From NCBI GenBank assembly GCA_018806915.1, contig JAGKQI010000098.1, positions 2,480,001 through 2,544,000 on the forward strand: 64,000 bases of DNA. Reading direction: 5' to 3'. Origin of the DNA: Phytophthora colocasiae. Its lineage: Eukaryota > Oomycota > Peronosporomycetes > Peronosporales > Peronosporaceae. The notes under the pieces were generated by a model. The model was given only the letters and a program-made list of their open reading frames with translations. It had not been told where the DNA came from and searched no databases. Numbering within the stretch: the stretch's first letter is position 1; every line of letters begins with the position of its first letter. The position numbers and the translations under genes are program-made. This document shows positions 10,535 to 20,643 of this stretch, piece after piece.

Positions 10535-11722
10535 ATGACCGTCGTCTTGGTGACCATTATCCTGGTTCTGGTTGCCGTCGTTTTGGTGACCATCGTCCTG
10601 GTTGTGGTTGCCATCGTTTTGGTGACCGTCATCCTGGTTTTGGTGGTGGTTGCCATCGTTCTGGTGACCATCGTCCTGGTTTTGGTGGCCGTCGTTCTGG
10701 TGACCGTCATCCTGGTTTTGGTGGTGGTTGCCATCGTTCTGGTGACCATCGTCCTGGTTTTGGTGGCCGTCGTTCTGGTGACCGTCATCCTGGTTTTGGT
10801 GGCCGTCGTTCTGGTGACCGTCATCCTGGTTTTGGTGGTAGTTGCCATCGTTCTGGTGACCATCGTCCTGGTTTTGGTGGTAGTTGCCATCGTTCTGGTG
10901 ACCATCGTCCTGGTTTTGGTGGCCGTCGTTCTGGTGACCGTCATCCTGGTTTTGGTGGTGGTTGCCATCGTTCTGGTGACCATCGTCCTGGTTTTGGTGG
11001 CCGTCGTTCTGGTGACCGTCATCCTGGTTTCGGTGGTGGTTGCCATCGTTCTGGTGACCATCGTCCTGGTTTTGGTGGTAGTTGCCATCGTTCTGGTGAC
11101 CATCGTCCTGGTTTTGGTGGCCGTCGTTCTGGTGACCGTCATCCTGGTTTTGGTGGTGGTTGCCATCGTTCTGGTGACCATCGTCCTGGTTTTGGTGGCC
11201 GTCGTTCTGGTGACCGTCATCCTGGTTTTGGTGGTGGTTGCCATCGTTCTGGTGACCATCGTCCTGGTTTTGGTGGCCGTCGTTCTGGTGACCATCGTCC
11301 TGGTTTTGGTGGCCGTCGTTCTGGTGACCGTCATCCTGGTTTTGGTGGCACAGTTGCTATCGTTCTGGTGACCACTGTCCTGGTTTTGGTGGTAAAGTCA
11401 TCAGTTCTGGTGACCATCGTCCTGGTTTTGGTGGCCGTCGTTCTGGTGACCGTCATCCTGGTTTTGGTGGTGGTTGCCATCGTTCTGGTGACCATCGTCC
11501 TGGTTTTGGTGGCCGTCGTTCTGGTGACCGTCATCCTGGTTTTGGTGGCCGTCGTTCTGGTGACCGTCATCCTGGTTTTGGTGGTAGTTGCCATCGTTCT
11601 GGTGACCATCGTCCTGGTTTTGGTGGCCGTCGTTCTGGTGACCGTCATCCTGGTTTTGGTGGTGGTTGCCATCGTTCTGGTGACCATCGTCCTGGTTTTG
11701 GTGGCCGTCGTTCTGGTGGCCG
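10535..11722 (-). repeat. Coding minisatellite of copy 3
   Basis: About 1.2 kb of the 36/42 bp units, interrupted by the mutated segment near 11338-11403. Confidence 0.93.
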
Positions 11723-12267
11723 TTGTTTTGATCGTGGTCGTCCTTCTTCTCCTTGTCATCCTTCATCTCCTTGTCATCCTTTTATCCTTTTCATTCTTCT
11801 TCTCCTTGTCATCCTTCTTCTCCTTGTCATCCTTCTTCTCCTTGACGTCCTTCTTCTCCTTGTCGTCCATCTTCTCCTTCTGCTCGTGGTCACCCTCTTC
11901 CTTTTGCTCGTGCTGTCCTTCCTCACCCTGGTTGGTGTTTCCCTTGGCTCAGGGTGTTCTGGCCGGTGTAGTTGTCTTCACCCTGGCTCGGCGTGTTCTG
12001 CGCCTGCGAAACCGCGCAGACCGCCGCCAGCGCCCAGGTTGCGCTCGACCTGCAGGCCTTCAGCGACATCGACAGACTTCACATCGGCGGCGGCGGTGGT
12101 CCAGCCCCAGGCGGCGTCAGTAGGCGTCGCGGCCGAGGCGACAATAGCCGCGGCGAGCGCAATGTGCGCAATAATACGGGATAGCTGCATGTCTGCTAGT
12201 AGCTCGCGAGGGTGTCGGTAGTATTGGAAGCGGGCTCCCAATTAAGCAAGCGGTGTTCGCTTGGCTC

Positions 12268-12286
12268 GGCAAATTGCTGAATGAGC
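12268..12286 (-). promoter_or_regulatory. Oomycete Inr+FPR core promoter of copy 3
   Basis: The element is unchanged although the coding region behind it is broken. Confidence 0.85.
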
Positions 12287-14194
12287 TCCATTCGTCCCTT
12301 GAGCCGAGGTCGGGCAAGTTGTAGAGGGTCTCGGTGTCTTCACTCTTGCATATCCTTACGAACAGCACACCGGCTTTGTTCAGAACGGGGGCAGAGGAGC
12401 ACGTCGCGTTGATGTGAAGTTTGGGACGGATTTCGTGCCCGAAGCCTCTACATAAGAACTCACGAGACCTGGCAGGTGTCTTTGGCCAGCCGTCGTGTGC
12501 AACTTGTCCGCATTGTAAGGCAGTTTGCCTGATGCACTGATGCAGCTATGAATACTTTGGATTTAGATTAGGTTTTAGCTGGACGATAGTTGAAAATCTC
12601 GGGGAGGAAAGATCTTCTCGTGAGCGCATCCAAGACTCGTGTCCGGTGCAATTCATTGACGTTGCGTGCTTGCCTTGCACGGAGTTTGATGGGAGTCCTT
12701 GTTACACACAAAGATGCGAAGCGAAAAGCTTTCGTTTGGAAACAGTACGTTCCCAATCAGATTCGCCGATAGCCGCGACGCGTGTGGCATTGAACTTGTT
12801 CCAAGAACTGGGTGGAGATAGGCTGTTTGTCACTGTTCAGGTTTTTCTGTCCGTCTGTCGTTGCATTGCAGCCTCTCTGGCCGTCCACAAGGAAGCTCTC
12901 GACATTCTTCGAGTGTCCGCAGTTGCTCACACCTGAACATGCTGCGTTACAGTCTAGTTGGCACCTGCAAAAGTCGTCGCAATGAGTCAGCTAAGCGTGC
13001 CAGAGGCTCATTGCCGCCTCCATCTGATAAACGCGCGTAGCCAGAGTCTCAACAGCTTTTGCTCTTTTCGCATTGCACTGCAATTTGCAGCGTGTAAAGG
13101 CTCCACGAAACCTTGGCCTCTCTGCGTTTCCTGCAAAATCGCCGAAATTTTTTTACGTGAGCTTGAGATTTGACATCCACACACTGCTGCTGCTTCCTGT
13201 TGCACGAATGGAGCCTACTACTGTACTGGTATCTTTCAACTGTACGTGCGCTCAGGTACAGTTATTGATTACCAGCGAAACGCAGGTCATCTAGCAGCCG
13301 ACGAAAACCCTCGACGTGCTGGACGCCTCCGCATTGACTGGCTCACGTCCCGCGTGACTTCATCAACAGGTGCATACGCGACGCTGGGTGATCGTCGTCG
13401 GAGTCAGGCAAAGCTGGGTGCGCTGCGGTCCAGCGTCGGCACATCGATACGTGCCGCAGCTTGCGAGATGTGTTAACCTGCGCCGCGCCTTCCTCGCTTT
13501 GTCCGGATTTGCATCAAGAAAGTGTGTCCAAGCTGGCTTAGCTAAACGTTCAGGATCGATGAATACTGTAGATGAGAGTATCGATGTCATTTGCTTGTCG
13601 AAACACTTTGTTGCTAAACAAGTGCATGTAGCAGTACAGTGCCATCCATACATGCAGCTTATACATGTGAAGTTTCCACGTCGTCGCGTCGAAAAGCTGT
13701 TGATGAAGTACGTAGTATACTGTACTGTTTCTCTTTCTGTGGTGACTCTCGTCTCCTAGTCTCTACATGTACGAGGGCAGACAGCACAAGGGACATGTGT
13801 TGTGGACGTGAAGTGTGAAACCACACCGGAAACTATCAAGCATATAGTAGAGACTCCACACGAGCACAAGGAATTTGCATCGACAACTTGGAAGAAAGAC
13901 CCGAGTCAAAGACTTTAACAATAAGCGGCCCCGACCAAAGTAAGCAGCGATCTAGGTTACAACTGATATCGCGGCTGAGAGCATATCAACAGTCTATACT
14001 TTAGATTATAACAGAATAGACGTTCTTCTTTCTCTCTCGCCTCCCTAGTCCGGTGCGTCGTTAGTTACGGTAATTCGGACCACTTCAACAACTATCTATT
14101 GTGGATAGTACAGAATACTCTCGCGAGCGTCGAAACTCGTTTAGTTTTGCACATGTACAAGTTCAGTCATCGTTTGGGTAGTTCATGTACTTAT
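12287..14194. other. Spacer between copies 3 and 4; no confident gene
   Basis: Same spacer sequence but with many more small indels than the others, for example near 12427, 12692, 13364, 13446, 13602, 13668, 13757 and 13762. Confidence 0.7.
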
Positions 14195-14329
14195 TCAATG
14201 AATCTCCGGGGTAGGAGGCGTGTTCTGCGTCGGGACGTCCGGAGTAGGCGGCGTGTTCTGCACGGGCGTCTGAGGCGTCGACGGGCAAGGAGTCACTGGT
14301 GGGACACCCTCAGTCGGGACTTTAGGAGT

Positions 14330-14665
14330 AGGCGTGTTATCACCCTGCGTCGGCACGTCCGGTGTCGGAATGTTCTCGCCCTGCGTAGGAACCTCCAGAG
14401 TGGAAGTCTCCTCGCCCTGGGTCGGCACTTCAGGAGTAGGCGTGTTATCACCCTGCATGGGCACGTCTGGCGTCGGGGTGTTCTCGCCCTGGGTAGGAAC
14501 CTCCGGGGTAGGAGTCTCCTCGCCCTGGGTCGGCACTTCAGGAGTAGGCGTGTTCTCGCCCTGCGTCGGCACGTCTGGCGTCGGGGTGTTCTCGCCTCTG
14601 GTGAACCTCCGGGTAGGAGTCTCCTCGCCCTGGGTCGGCACTTCAGGAGTTGGCGTATTCTCTCC
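14330..14665 (-). repeat. Thr/Pro-rich tandem repeat of copy 4 (shortened)
   Basis: About ten 33 bp units remain, with a damaged unit near 14590-14615. Confidence 0.85.
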
Positions 14666-14684
14666 GTAGCTACCGCTGTTCTGA

Positions 14685-15632
14685 TGACCGTCGTCTTGGT
14701 GACCATTATCCTGGTTCTGGTTGCCGTCGTTTTGGTGACCATCGTCCTGGTTGTGGTTGCCATCGTTTTGGTGACCGTCATCCTGGTTTTGGTGGTGGTT
14801 GCCATCGTTCTGGTGACCATCGTCCTGGTTTTGGTGGCCATCGTTTTGGTGACCGTCATCCTGGTTTTGGTGGTAGTTGCCATCGTTCTGGTGACCATCG
14901 TCCTGGTTTTGGTGGCCGTCGTTCTGGTGACCGTCATCCTGGTTTTGGTGGTGGTTGCCATCGTTCTGGTGACCATCGTCCTGGTTTTGGTGGCCATCGT
15001 TCTGGTGACCATCGTCCTGGTTTTGGTGGCCATCGTTCTGGTGACCATCGTCCTGGTTTTGGTGGCCGTCGTTCTATTGACCGTCATCCTGGTTTTGGTG
15101 GTGGTTGCCATCGTTCTGGTGACCATCGTCCTGGTTTTGGTGGCCGTCGTTCTGGTGACCGTCATCCTGGTTTTGGTGGTGGTTGCCATCGTTCTGGTGA
15201 CCATCGTCCTGGTTTTGGTGGCCGTCGTTCTGGTGACCGTCATCCTGGTTTTGGTGGCCGTCGTTCTGGTGACCGTCATCCTGGTTTTGGTGGTAGTTGC
15301 CATCGTTCTGGTGACCATCGTCCTGGTTTTGGTAGCCGTCGTTCTGGTGACCGTCATCCTGGTTTTGGTGGTGGTTGCCATCGTTCTGGTGACCATCGTC
15401 CTGGTTTTGGTGGCCGTCGTTCTGGTGACCGTCATCCTGGTTTTGGTGGCCGTCGTTCTGGTGACCGTCATCCTGGTTTTGGTGGTAGTTGCCATCGTTC
15501 TGGTGACCATCGTCCTGGTTTTGGTGGCCGTCGTTCTGGTGACCGTCATCCTGGTTTTGGTGGTGGTTGCCATCGTTCTGGTGACCATCGTCCTGGTTTT
15601 GGTGGCCGTCGTTCTGGTGGCCGTTGTTTTGA
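14685..15632 (-). repeat. Coding minisatellite of copy 4
   Basis: About 0.9 kb of the 36/42 bp units, containing the nonsense change at 15074. Confidence 0.93.
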
Positions 15633-16167
15633 TCGTGGTCGTCCTTCTTCTCCTTGTCATCCTTCATCTCCTTGTCATCCTTTTTATCCTTTTCATTCTT
15701 CTTCTCCTTGTCATCCTTCTTCTCCTTGTCATCCTTCTTCTCCTTGACGTCCTTCTTCTCCTTGTCGTCCTTCTTCTCCTTCTGCTCGTGGTCACCCTCT
15801 TCCTTGTGCTCGTGCTGTCCTTCCTCACCCTGGTTGGTGTTTCCTTGGCTCGGGGTGTTCTGGCCGGTGTAGTTGTCTTCACCCTGGCTCGGCGTGTTCT
15901 GCGCCTGAGAACCGCGCAGACCGCCGCCAGCGCCCAGGTTGCGCTCGACCTGCAGGCCTTCAGCGACATCGACAGACTTCACATCGGCGGCGGCGGTGGT
16001 CCAGCCCCAGGCGGCGTCAGTAGGCGTCGCGGCCGAGGCGACAATAGCCGCGGCGAGCGCAATGTGCGCAATAATACGGGATAGCTGCATGTCTGCTAGT
16101 AGCTCGCGAGGGTGTCGGTAGTATTGGAAGCGGGCTCCCAATTAAGCAAGCGGTGTTCGCTTGGCTC

Positions 16168-16186
16168 GGCAAATTGCTGAATGAGC
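16168..16186 (-). promoter_or_regulatory. Oomycete Inr+FPR core promoter of copy 4
   Basis: Identical element, about 80 bp upstream of the ATG at 16090. Confidence 0.85.
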
Positions 16187-16744
16187 TCCATTCGTCCCTT
16201 GAGCCGAGGTCGGGCAAGTTGTAGAGGGTCTCGGTGTCTTCACTCTTGCATATCCTTACGAACAGCACACCGGCTTTGTTCAGAACGGGGGCAGAGGAGC
16301 ACGTCGCGTTGATGTGAAGTTTGGGACGGGATTTTCGTGCCCGAAGCCTCTACATAAGAACTCACGAGACCTGGCAGGTGTCTTTGGCCAGCCGTCGTGT
16401 GCAACTTGTCCGCATTGTAAGGCAGTTTGCCTGATGCACTGATGCAGCTATGAATACTTTGGATTTAGATTAGGTTTTAGCTGGACGATAGTTGAAAATC
16501 TCGGGGAGGAAAGATCTTCTCGTGAGCGCATCCAAGACTCGTGTCCGGTGCAATTCATTGACGTTGCGTGCTTGCCTTGCACGGAGTTTGATGGGGAGTC
16601 CTTGTTACACACAAAGATGCGAAGCGAAAAGCTTTCGTTTGGAAACAGTACGTTCCCAATCAGATTCGCCGATAGCCGCGACGCGTGTGGCATTGAACTT
16701 GTTCCAAGAACTGGGTGGAGATAGGCTGTTTGTCACTGTTCAGG

Positions 16745-17334
16745 GAGGAATTTCCATAAAGGAGTACATAGGTACTGATTTTTGTTCTACCACACCAAAT
16801 TGGAAAAGTTCACTTGTATTTGGCCGTGTAGCTTCTTACAGATGTACTTAAGATGTACTTGGCGTTGCCTGAGTCGTTCCGCCAGGTACCACTACTATGA
16901 ACGCGAATCTGAAACCCACACTGTTCTGCCAGCAATTTGACCCTGGTTTGAATCGCTTTCTGTGAACCAAACGTTTCGGTGCCAATGTTTCTGTATTTGT
17001 CATACGCGACGCAGAATAGTTCATGAGCGGGGTCAGAGGACTCAAGTTGCGTATCTGGTTGGCCCGAGGGTAGCTGCTTTCCCAAGGTGTTCCTCTTCTA
17101 GATCGAAAGGAGCCGTACCAAACGTCGACTTCTTCTTTGCGTTCTTCTTGGTCATGGAAGTGAGAGTGAAAGTGAAAGTATTTGCGTTTCTCTTTTGAGT
17201 TGAAGGGGTGACTTACAGGAAACACTAAGTCTGGATGCGAGGATTCTTATTTACCGGTGTACATGTATTGGGAAAAGCAATTTGGTGTGGTAGAACAAAA
17301 TCAGTACCTAGGTACTCCTTTATGGAAATTCCTC
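16745..17334. mobile_element. Inverted-repeat element (MITE-like) inserted upstream of copy 4
   Basis: Comparing the fourth spacer with the other three shows a clean 590 bp insertion. Its ends are inverted repeats of about 57 bp (starting GAGGAATTTCCATAAAGGAG) that differ by one substitution and one indel. The 10 bases ACTGTTCAGG occur once in the other spacers but flank this element on both sides (16735-16744 and 17335-17344), so they are a target-site duplication. A 10 bp duplication with long inverted repeats fits Mutator-like elements (8-11 bp). No transposase is visible: the longest internal frame is 125 codons on the minus strand and unrecognised, so the element is non-autonomous. Confidence 0.92.
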
Positions 17335-17344
17335 ACTGTTCAGG

Positions 17345-18786
17345 TTTTTCTGTCCGTCTGTCGTTGCATTGCAGCCTCTCTGGCCGTCCACAAGGAAGCT
17401 CTCGACATTCTTCGAGTGTCCGCAGTTGCTCACACCTGAACATGCTGCGTTACAGTCTAGTTGGCACCTGCAAAAGTCGTCGCAATGAGTCAGCTAAGCG
17501 TGCCAGAGGCTCATTGCCGCCTCCATCTGATAAACGCGCGTAGCCAGAGTCTCAACAGCTTTTGCTCTTTTCGCATTGCACTGCAATTTGCAGCGTGTAA
17601 AGGCTCCACGAAACCTTGGCCTCTCTGCGTTTCCTGCAAAATCGCCGAAATTTTTTTACGTGAGCTTGAGATTTGACATCCACACACTGCTGCTGCTTCC
17701 TGTTGCACGAATGGAGCCTACTACTGTACTAGTATCTTTCAACTGTACGTGCGCTCAGGTACAGTTATTGATTACCAGCGAAACGCGAGTCATCTAGCAG
17801 CCGACGAAAACCCTCGACGTGCTGGACGCCTCCGCATTGACTGGCTCACGTCCCGCGTGACTTCATCCAACAGGTGCATACGCGACGCTGGGTGATCGTC
17901 GTCGGAGTCAGGCAAAGCTGGGTGCGCTGCGGTCCAGCGTCGGCACATCGTGTACGTGCCGCAGCTTGCGAGATGTGTTAACCTGCGCCGCGCCTTCCTC
18001 GCTTTGTCCGGATTTGCATCAAGAAAGTGTGTCCAAGCTGGCTTAGCTAAACGTTCAGGATCGATGAATACTGTAGATGAGAGTATCGATGTCATTTGCT
18101 TGTCGAAAACACTTTGTTGCTAAACAAGTGCATGTAGCAGTACAGTGCCATCCATACATGCAGCTTATACATGTACGAAGTTTCCACACGTCGTCGCGTC
18201 GAAAAGCTGTTGATGAAGTACGTAGTATACTGTACTGTTTCTCTTTCTGTGGTGACTCTCGTCTCCCTAGTCCTCTACATGTACGAGGGCAGACAGCACA
18301 AGGGACATGTGTTGTGGACGTGAAGTGTGAAACCACACCGGAAACTATCAAGCATATAGTAGAGACTCCACACGAGCACAAGGAATTTGCATCGACAACT
18401 TGGAAGAAAGACCCGAGTCAAAGACTTTAACAATAAGCGGCCCCGACCAAAGTAAGCAGCGATCTAGGTTACAACTGATATCGCGGCTGAGAGCATATCA
18501 ACAGTCTATACTTTAGATTATAACAGAATAGACGTTCTTCTTTCTCTCTCGCCTCCCTAGTCCGGTGCGTCGTTAGTTACGGTAATTCGGACCACTTCAA
18601 CAACTATCTATTGTGGATAGTACAGAATACTCTCGCGAGCGTCGAAACTCGTTTAGTTTTGCACATGTACAAGTTCAGTCATCGTTTGGGTAGTTCATGT
18701 ACTTATTCAATGGACATTGATTGAATCGGTAGAGTATTCTAGCGTACTGCACCGTAAAAAACGATTGAGAGCTACCGCTACAGTGT
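17345..18786. other. Fourth spacer and array/paralogue junction
   Basis: This is the rest of the standard spacer up to about 18711, where unit sequence gives way to the unrelated 3' flank of the paralogous gene. No gene is supported here. Confidence 0.7.
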
Positions 18787-19554
18787 TCAAATACCCTGCT
18801 TCTGGTTCTGCTCGCCCTGCTTCTGCTCACCCTGCTTCTGGTCGTTCTGCTTCTGCGAGTTGTCGTTCTGCTTCTGCGAGTTGTCGTCCTTCTTGTCCTT
18901 CTTGTCGCCACCATCCTTCTTGTCCTTCTTGTCACCATCGTCCTTCTTGTCCTTCTTGTCACCATCGTCCTTCTTGTCCTTCTTGTCGCCATCGTCCTTC
19001 TTGTCCTTCTTGTCACCATCGTCCTTCTTCTGCTTCTTGTCGCCGTCATCCTTCTTGTCGCCATCGTCCTTCTTGGCCTTCTTCTCCTCCTCTTTCTCTT
19101 TTTTCTCCTTCTCCTTCTTCTCCTTCTTTTCCTTTTTCTCCTTCTCCTTCTTCTCCTTCTTTTCCTTTTTCTCCTTCTCCTTCTTCTCCTTCTTTTCCTT
19201 TTTCTCCTTCTCCTTCTTTTCCTTTTTCTCCTTCTCCTTCTTTTCCTTGTCCTCCTTCTTCTTGCCGTCGTCCTCCTTCTTCTTGCCGTCGTCTTCCTTC
19301 TTCTTGCCGTCGTCCTGCTTCTGCTTGCCATCGTTTTGGCTAGTGTTACCGTCGTTCTGCGACGTGCTAGGAGTGTTTTGAGACTCGTCTCCTCCCTGCT
19401 GGCTGGCACCACGGAGACCACCACCAGCTCCAAGCTGACGGCCAACCAGGTCCTCAGCGAAGTTGTTGGTCGTTAAACCAGAGGCGGCGTTGGCGGGGAT
19501 GGCAGTGGAGGCGACGACCACGGCGGCGAAGGCGATGATGTACGAAAGCTTCAT
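18787..19554 (-). CDS. Secreted Lys/Glu/Asp-repeat protein, diverged paralogue of the array genes
   Basis: 255 residues, one exon, ATG at 19554 (the in-frame codons further upstream are 5' leader). The signal peptide (residues 1 to about 24, ending ANAAS) is followed by R39-Q-L-G then AGGGLRG, the same block as in the array proteins. Then come Gln/Asn/Gly-rich (SQNDG, KQKQDDG) and strongly charged repeats: KKKEDDG units, a long KEKKEK tract and GDKKDKKDD units, with a short Asn/Gln-rich end (KQGEQ) finishing in QGI. The His/Gln/Asn minisatellite and Thr/Pro tail of the array genes are missing. Core promoter and part of the 5' leader are shared with the array genes, supporting common ancestry. 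Function unknown; secreted and disordered by inference. Confidence 0.88.
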   Translation of the reverse strand: MKLSYIIAFAAVVVASTAIPANAASGLTTNNFAEDLVGRQLGAGGGLRGASQQGGDESQNTPSTSQNDGNTSQNDGKQKQDDGKKKEDDGKKKEDDGKKKEDKEKKEKEKKEKKEKEKKEKKEKKEKEKKEKKEKKEKEKKEKKEKKEKEKKEKEEEKKAKKDDGDKKDDGDKKQKKDDGDKKDKKDDGDKKDKKDDGDKKDKKDDGDKKDKKDGGDKKDKKDDNSQKQNDNSQKQNDQKQGEQKQGEQNQKQGI

Positions 19555-19626
19555 GATGCTTGGGTAGTTTTTGGTAGTATTGGAAGCTTCCAATCGGTCG
19601 GTTGGGTAGTGTAGTGTGTAGTGCTC

Positions 19627-19645
19627 GGCAAATTGCTGAATGAGC
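19627..19645 (-). promoter_or_regulatory. Oomycete Inr+FPR core promoter of the paralogue
   Basis: The same 19 bases as in the four array promoters, about 75 bp upstream of ATG 19554, embedded in otherwise diverged sequence. A second shared block (GGTAGTATTGGAAGC on the plus strand) lies between it and the start. Confidence 0.88.
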
Positions 19646-20643
19646 TCTTTTATCAGCTTGAGCGAGGGCTACTTTGTCATGTTCGAACAGCGCAAGATCC
19701 CATCTTCAAGGTCTTCCTGTGTGCTGCGTTGTACACACGACTTCACAACTCCTTTGACTGCATTTCCAAGTCAACAAGGGCTTCAACATCTTTTTTGTGT
19801 ATTAGAGAGAGCAGTTCGATTCATGGGATCTGTTGGTTTTTATTACTTACATCATCGAGCTGACGAGAGCGCTGAGCCGAAGGTAAAGCTTGATCCTGAC
19901 TGGTTCTTCACGCAGTGAAACATGCTCACGCCCATCGCAACTTTTCTGCTGCAGTACAGTACTAGTATGGAACTAGAGAAACACAGAAGCTTTGGAGACT
20001 GTAGTGCACGTACATGTAGGCATCATATACAAGGCATAGAGATTCACACGTAGTGAGAAAATGTAAGTCTCCCTCTCCTCCGTTTCACACGATTCTTACA
20101 AAATGCTCTACGATTTGATTTTGCTTCGTACCGGTACATTCATGGTTACGATACGCTTCACCTCTCTCTAGTGCATCCAACAATCTTCAACACTGCGACT
20201 ATCCTGATGTCCAAATTTCTTGGTAATCGACACGCGAAAAACAAAACTTTCGATGGGGTAAGTGTAACGCGGAAATTACATTGTGGTTCAGTCCACGGAC
20301 CCTTCCATGCGTGAAGGACTTCAGCGATGCCTCCGCGGCTTCCGGATTCTTCACGCCTCGGCAAATTTATCAATGACCACCCTCGGGCCTTTTCTCTCCG
20401 TCGATCTCTGTTTGCAGATTCGGAAGGACGACTACGAGACCCCCCCCCACGCATACTATTTAAGAACCAAGATCAACCTTTGAATTCGTGTTCATTGAAT
20501 CATCACACTACCGGTACTTGTTCTTGTTCTCTTTAACGTTTGTGTATTGTCATTCTTCTCGTCATCTTAATCGTTCTTGCGTCTTCGTATTATCGTCTGC
20601 TTTCAGCCTCCAAGCAAGCACAGAGGAGAATCTGTCTTTTGGA
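19646..20643. other. Intergenic region, nothing recognised
   Basis: About 1 kb between the paralogue promoter and the stop codon of the giant gene. Only short open frames are present and none resembles a known protein. It should hold the 3' end of the giant-gene transcript. Confidence 0.6.

Larger units (their letters stand above)
9827..12190 (-). pseudogene. Copy 3: frameshifted copy of the secreted repeat protein
   Basis: The intact leader starts at ATG 12190, but relative to copy 2 there is an extra A near 12010 that shifts frame just after the LGAGGGLRG block. There is also an extra C near 11943, a missing T near 11779, and a diverged 60 bp stretch at 11338-11403 containing an in-frame TGA (11401-11403). 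The Thr/Pro C-terminal segment (9827-10492) is still open. The His/Gln/Asn repeat is shortened to about 1.2 kb. As read, the product would end shortly after the signal peptide. Nearly all changes are single-base indels in short homopolymers, which fits either decay or poor base calling in this copy; the flanking spacer shows the same pattern. Confidence 0.8.
14195..16090 (-). pseudogene. Copy 4: truncated copy of the secreted repeat protein
   Basis: From the ATG at 16090 the frame is open through leader, LGAGGGLRG block, Lys-rich tract and about half of the His/Gln/Asn repeat. It stops at 15074-15076, where two adjacent changes turn a CAC-CAG pair into CAA-TAG. The predicted product is 338 residues. 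Further downstream (about 14590-14615) the Thr/Pro repeat has several indels relative to copy 2, so the tail is also out of frame. The minisatellite is the shortest of the four (about 0.9 kb). It could still make a shortened secreted protein; the promoter element is intact. Confidence 0.75.
1..18711 (-). repeat. Four-copy head-to-tail tandem array of secreted repeat-protein genes
   Basis: Start codons of the four copies lie at 2988, 7815, 12190 and 16090, so the period falls from 4827 to 4375 to 3900 bp. The change comes mostly from contraction of the internal coding repeat. The roughly 2 kb spacers are nearly identical: those after copies 1 and 2 differ at only about four positions that I found. 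The right boundary is at about 18711, where the downstream flank of the unit stops inside what would be the stop-codon region and changes to unrelated sequence. The left boundary lies outside the window. Low spacer divergence indicates recent duplication or continuing conversion (inference). Confidence 0.93.

Noticed and set aside
16848..17225. 125-codon frame inside the inverted-repeat element as a transposase remnant
   Set aside because: No transposase motif is recognisable and the frame overlaps compositionally ordinary sequence.
19646..20643. tRNA or small RNA gene in the noncoding stretch
   Set aside because: No A/B box pair or stable cloverleaf could be recognised by eye.
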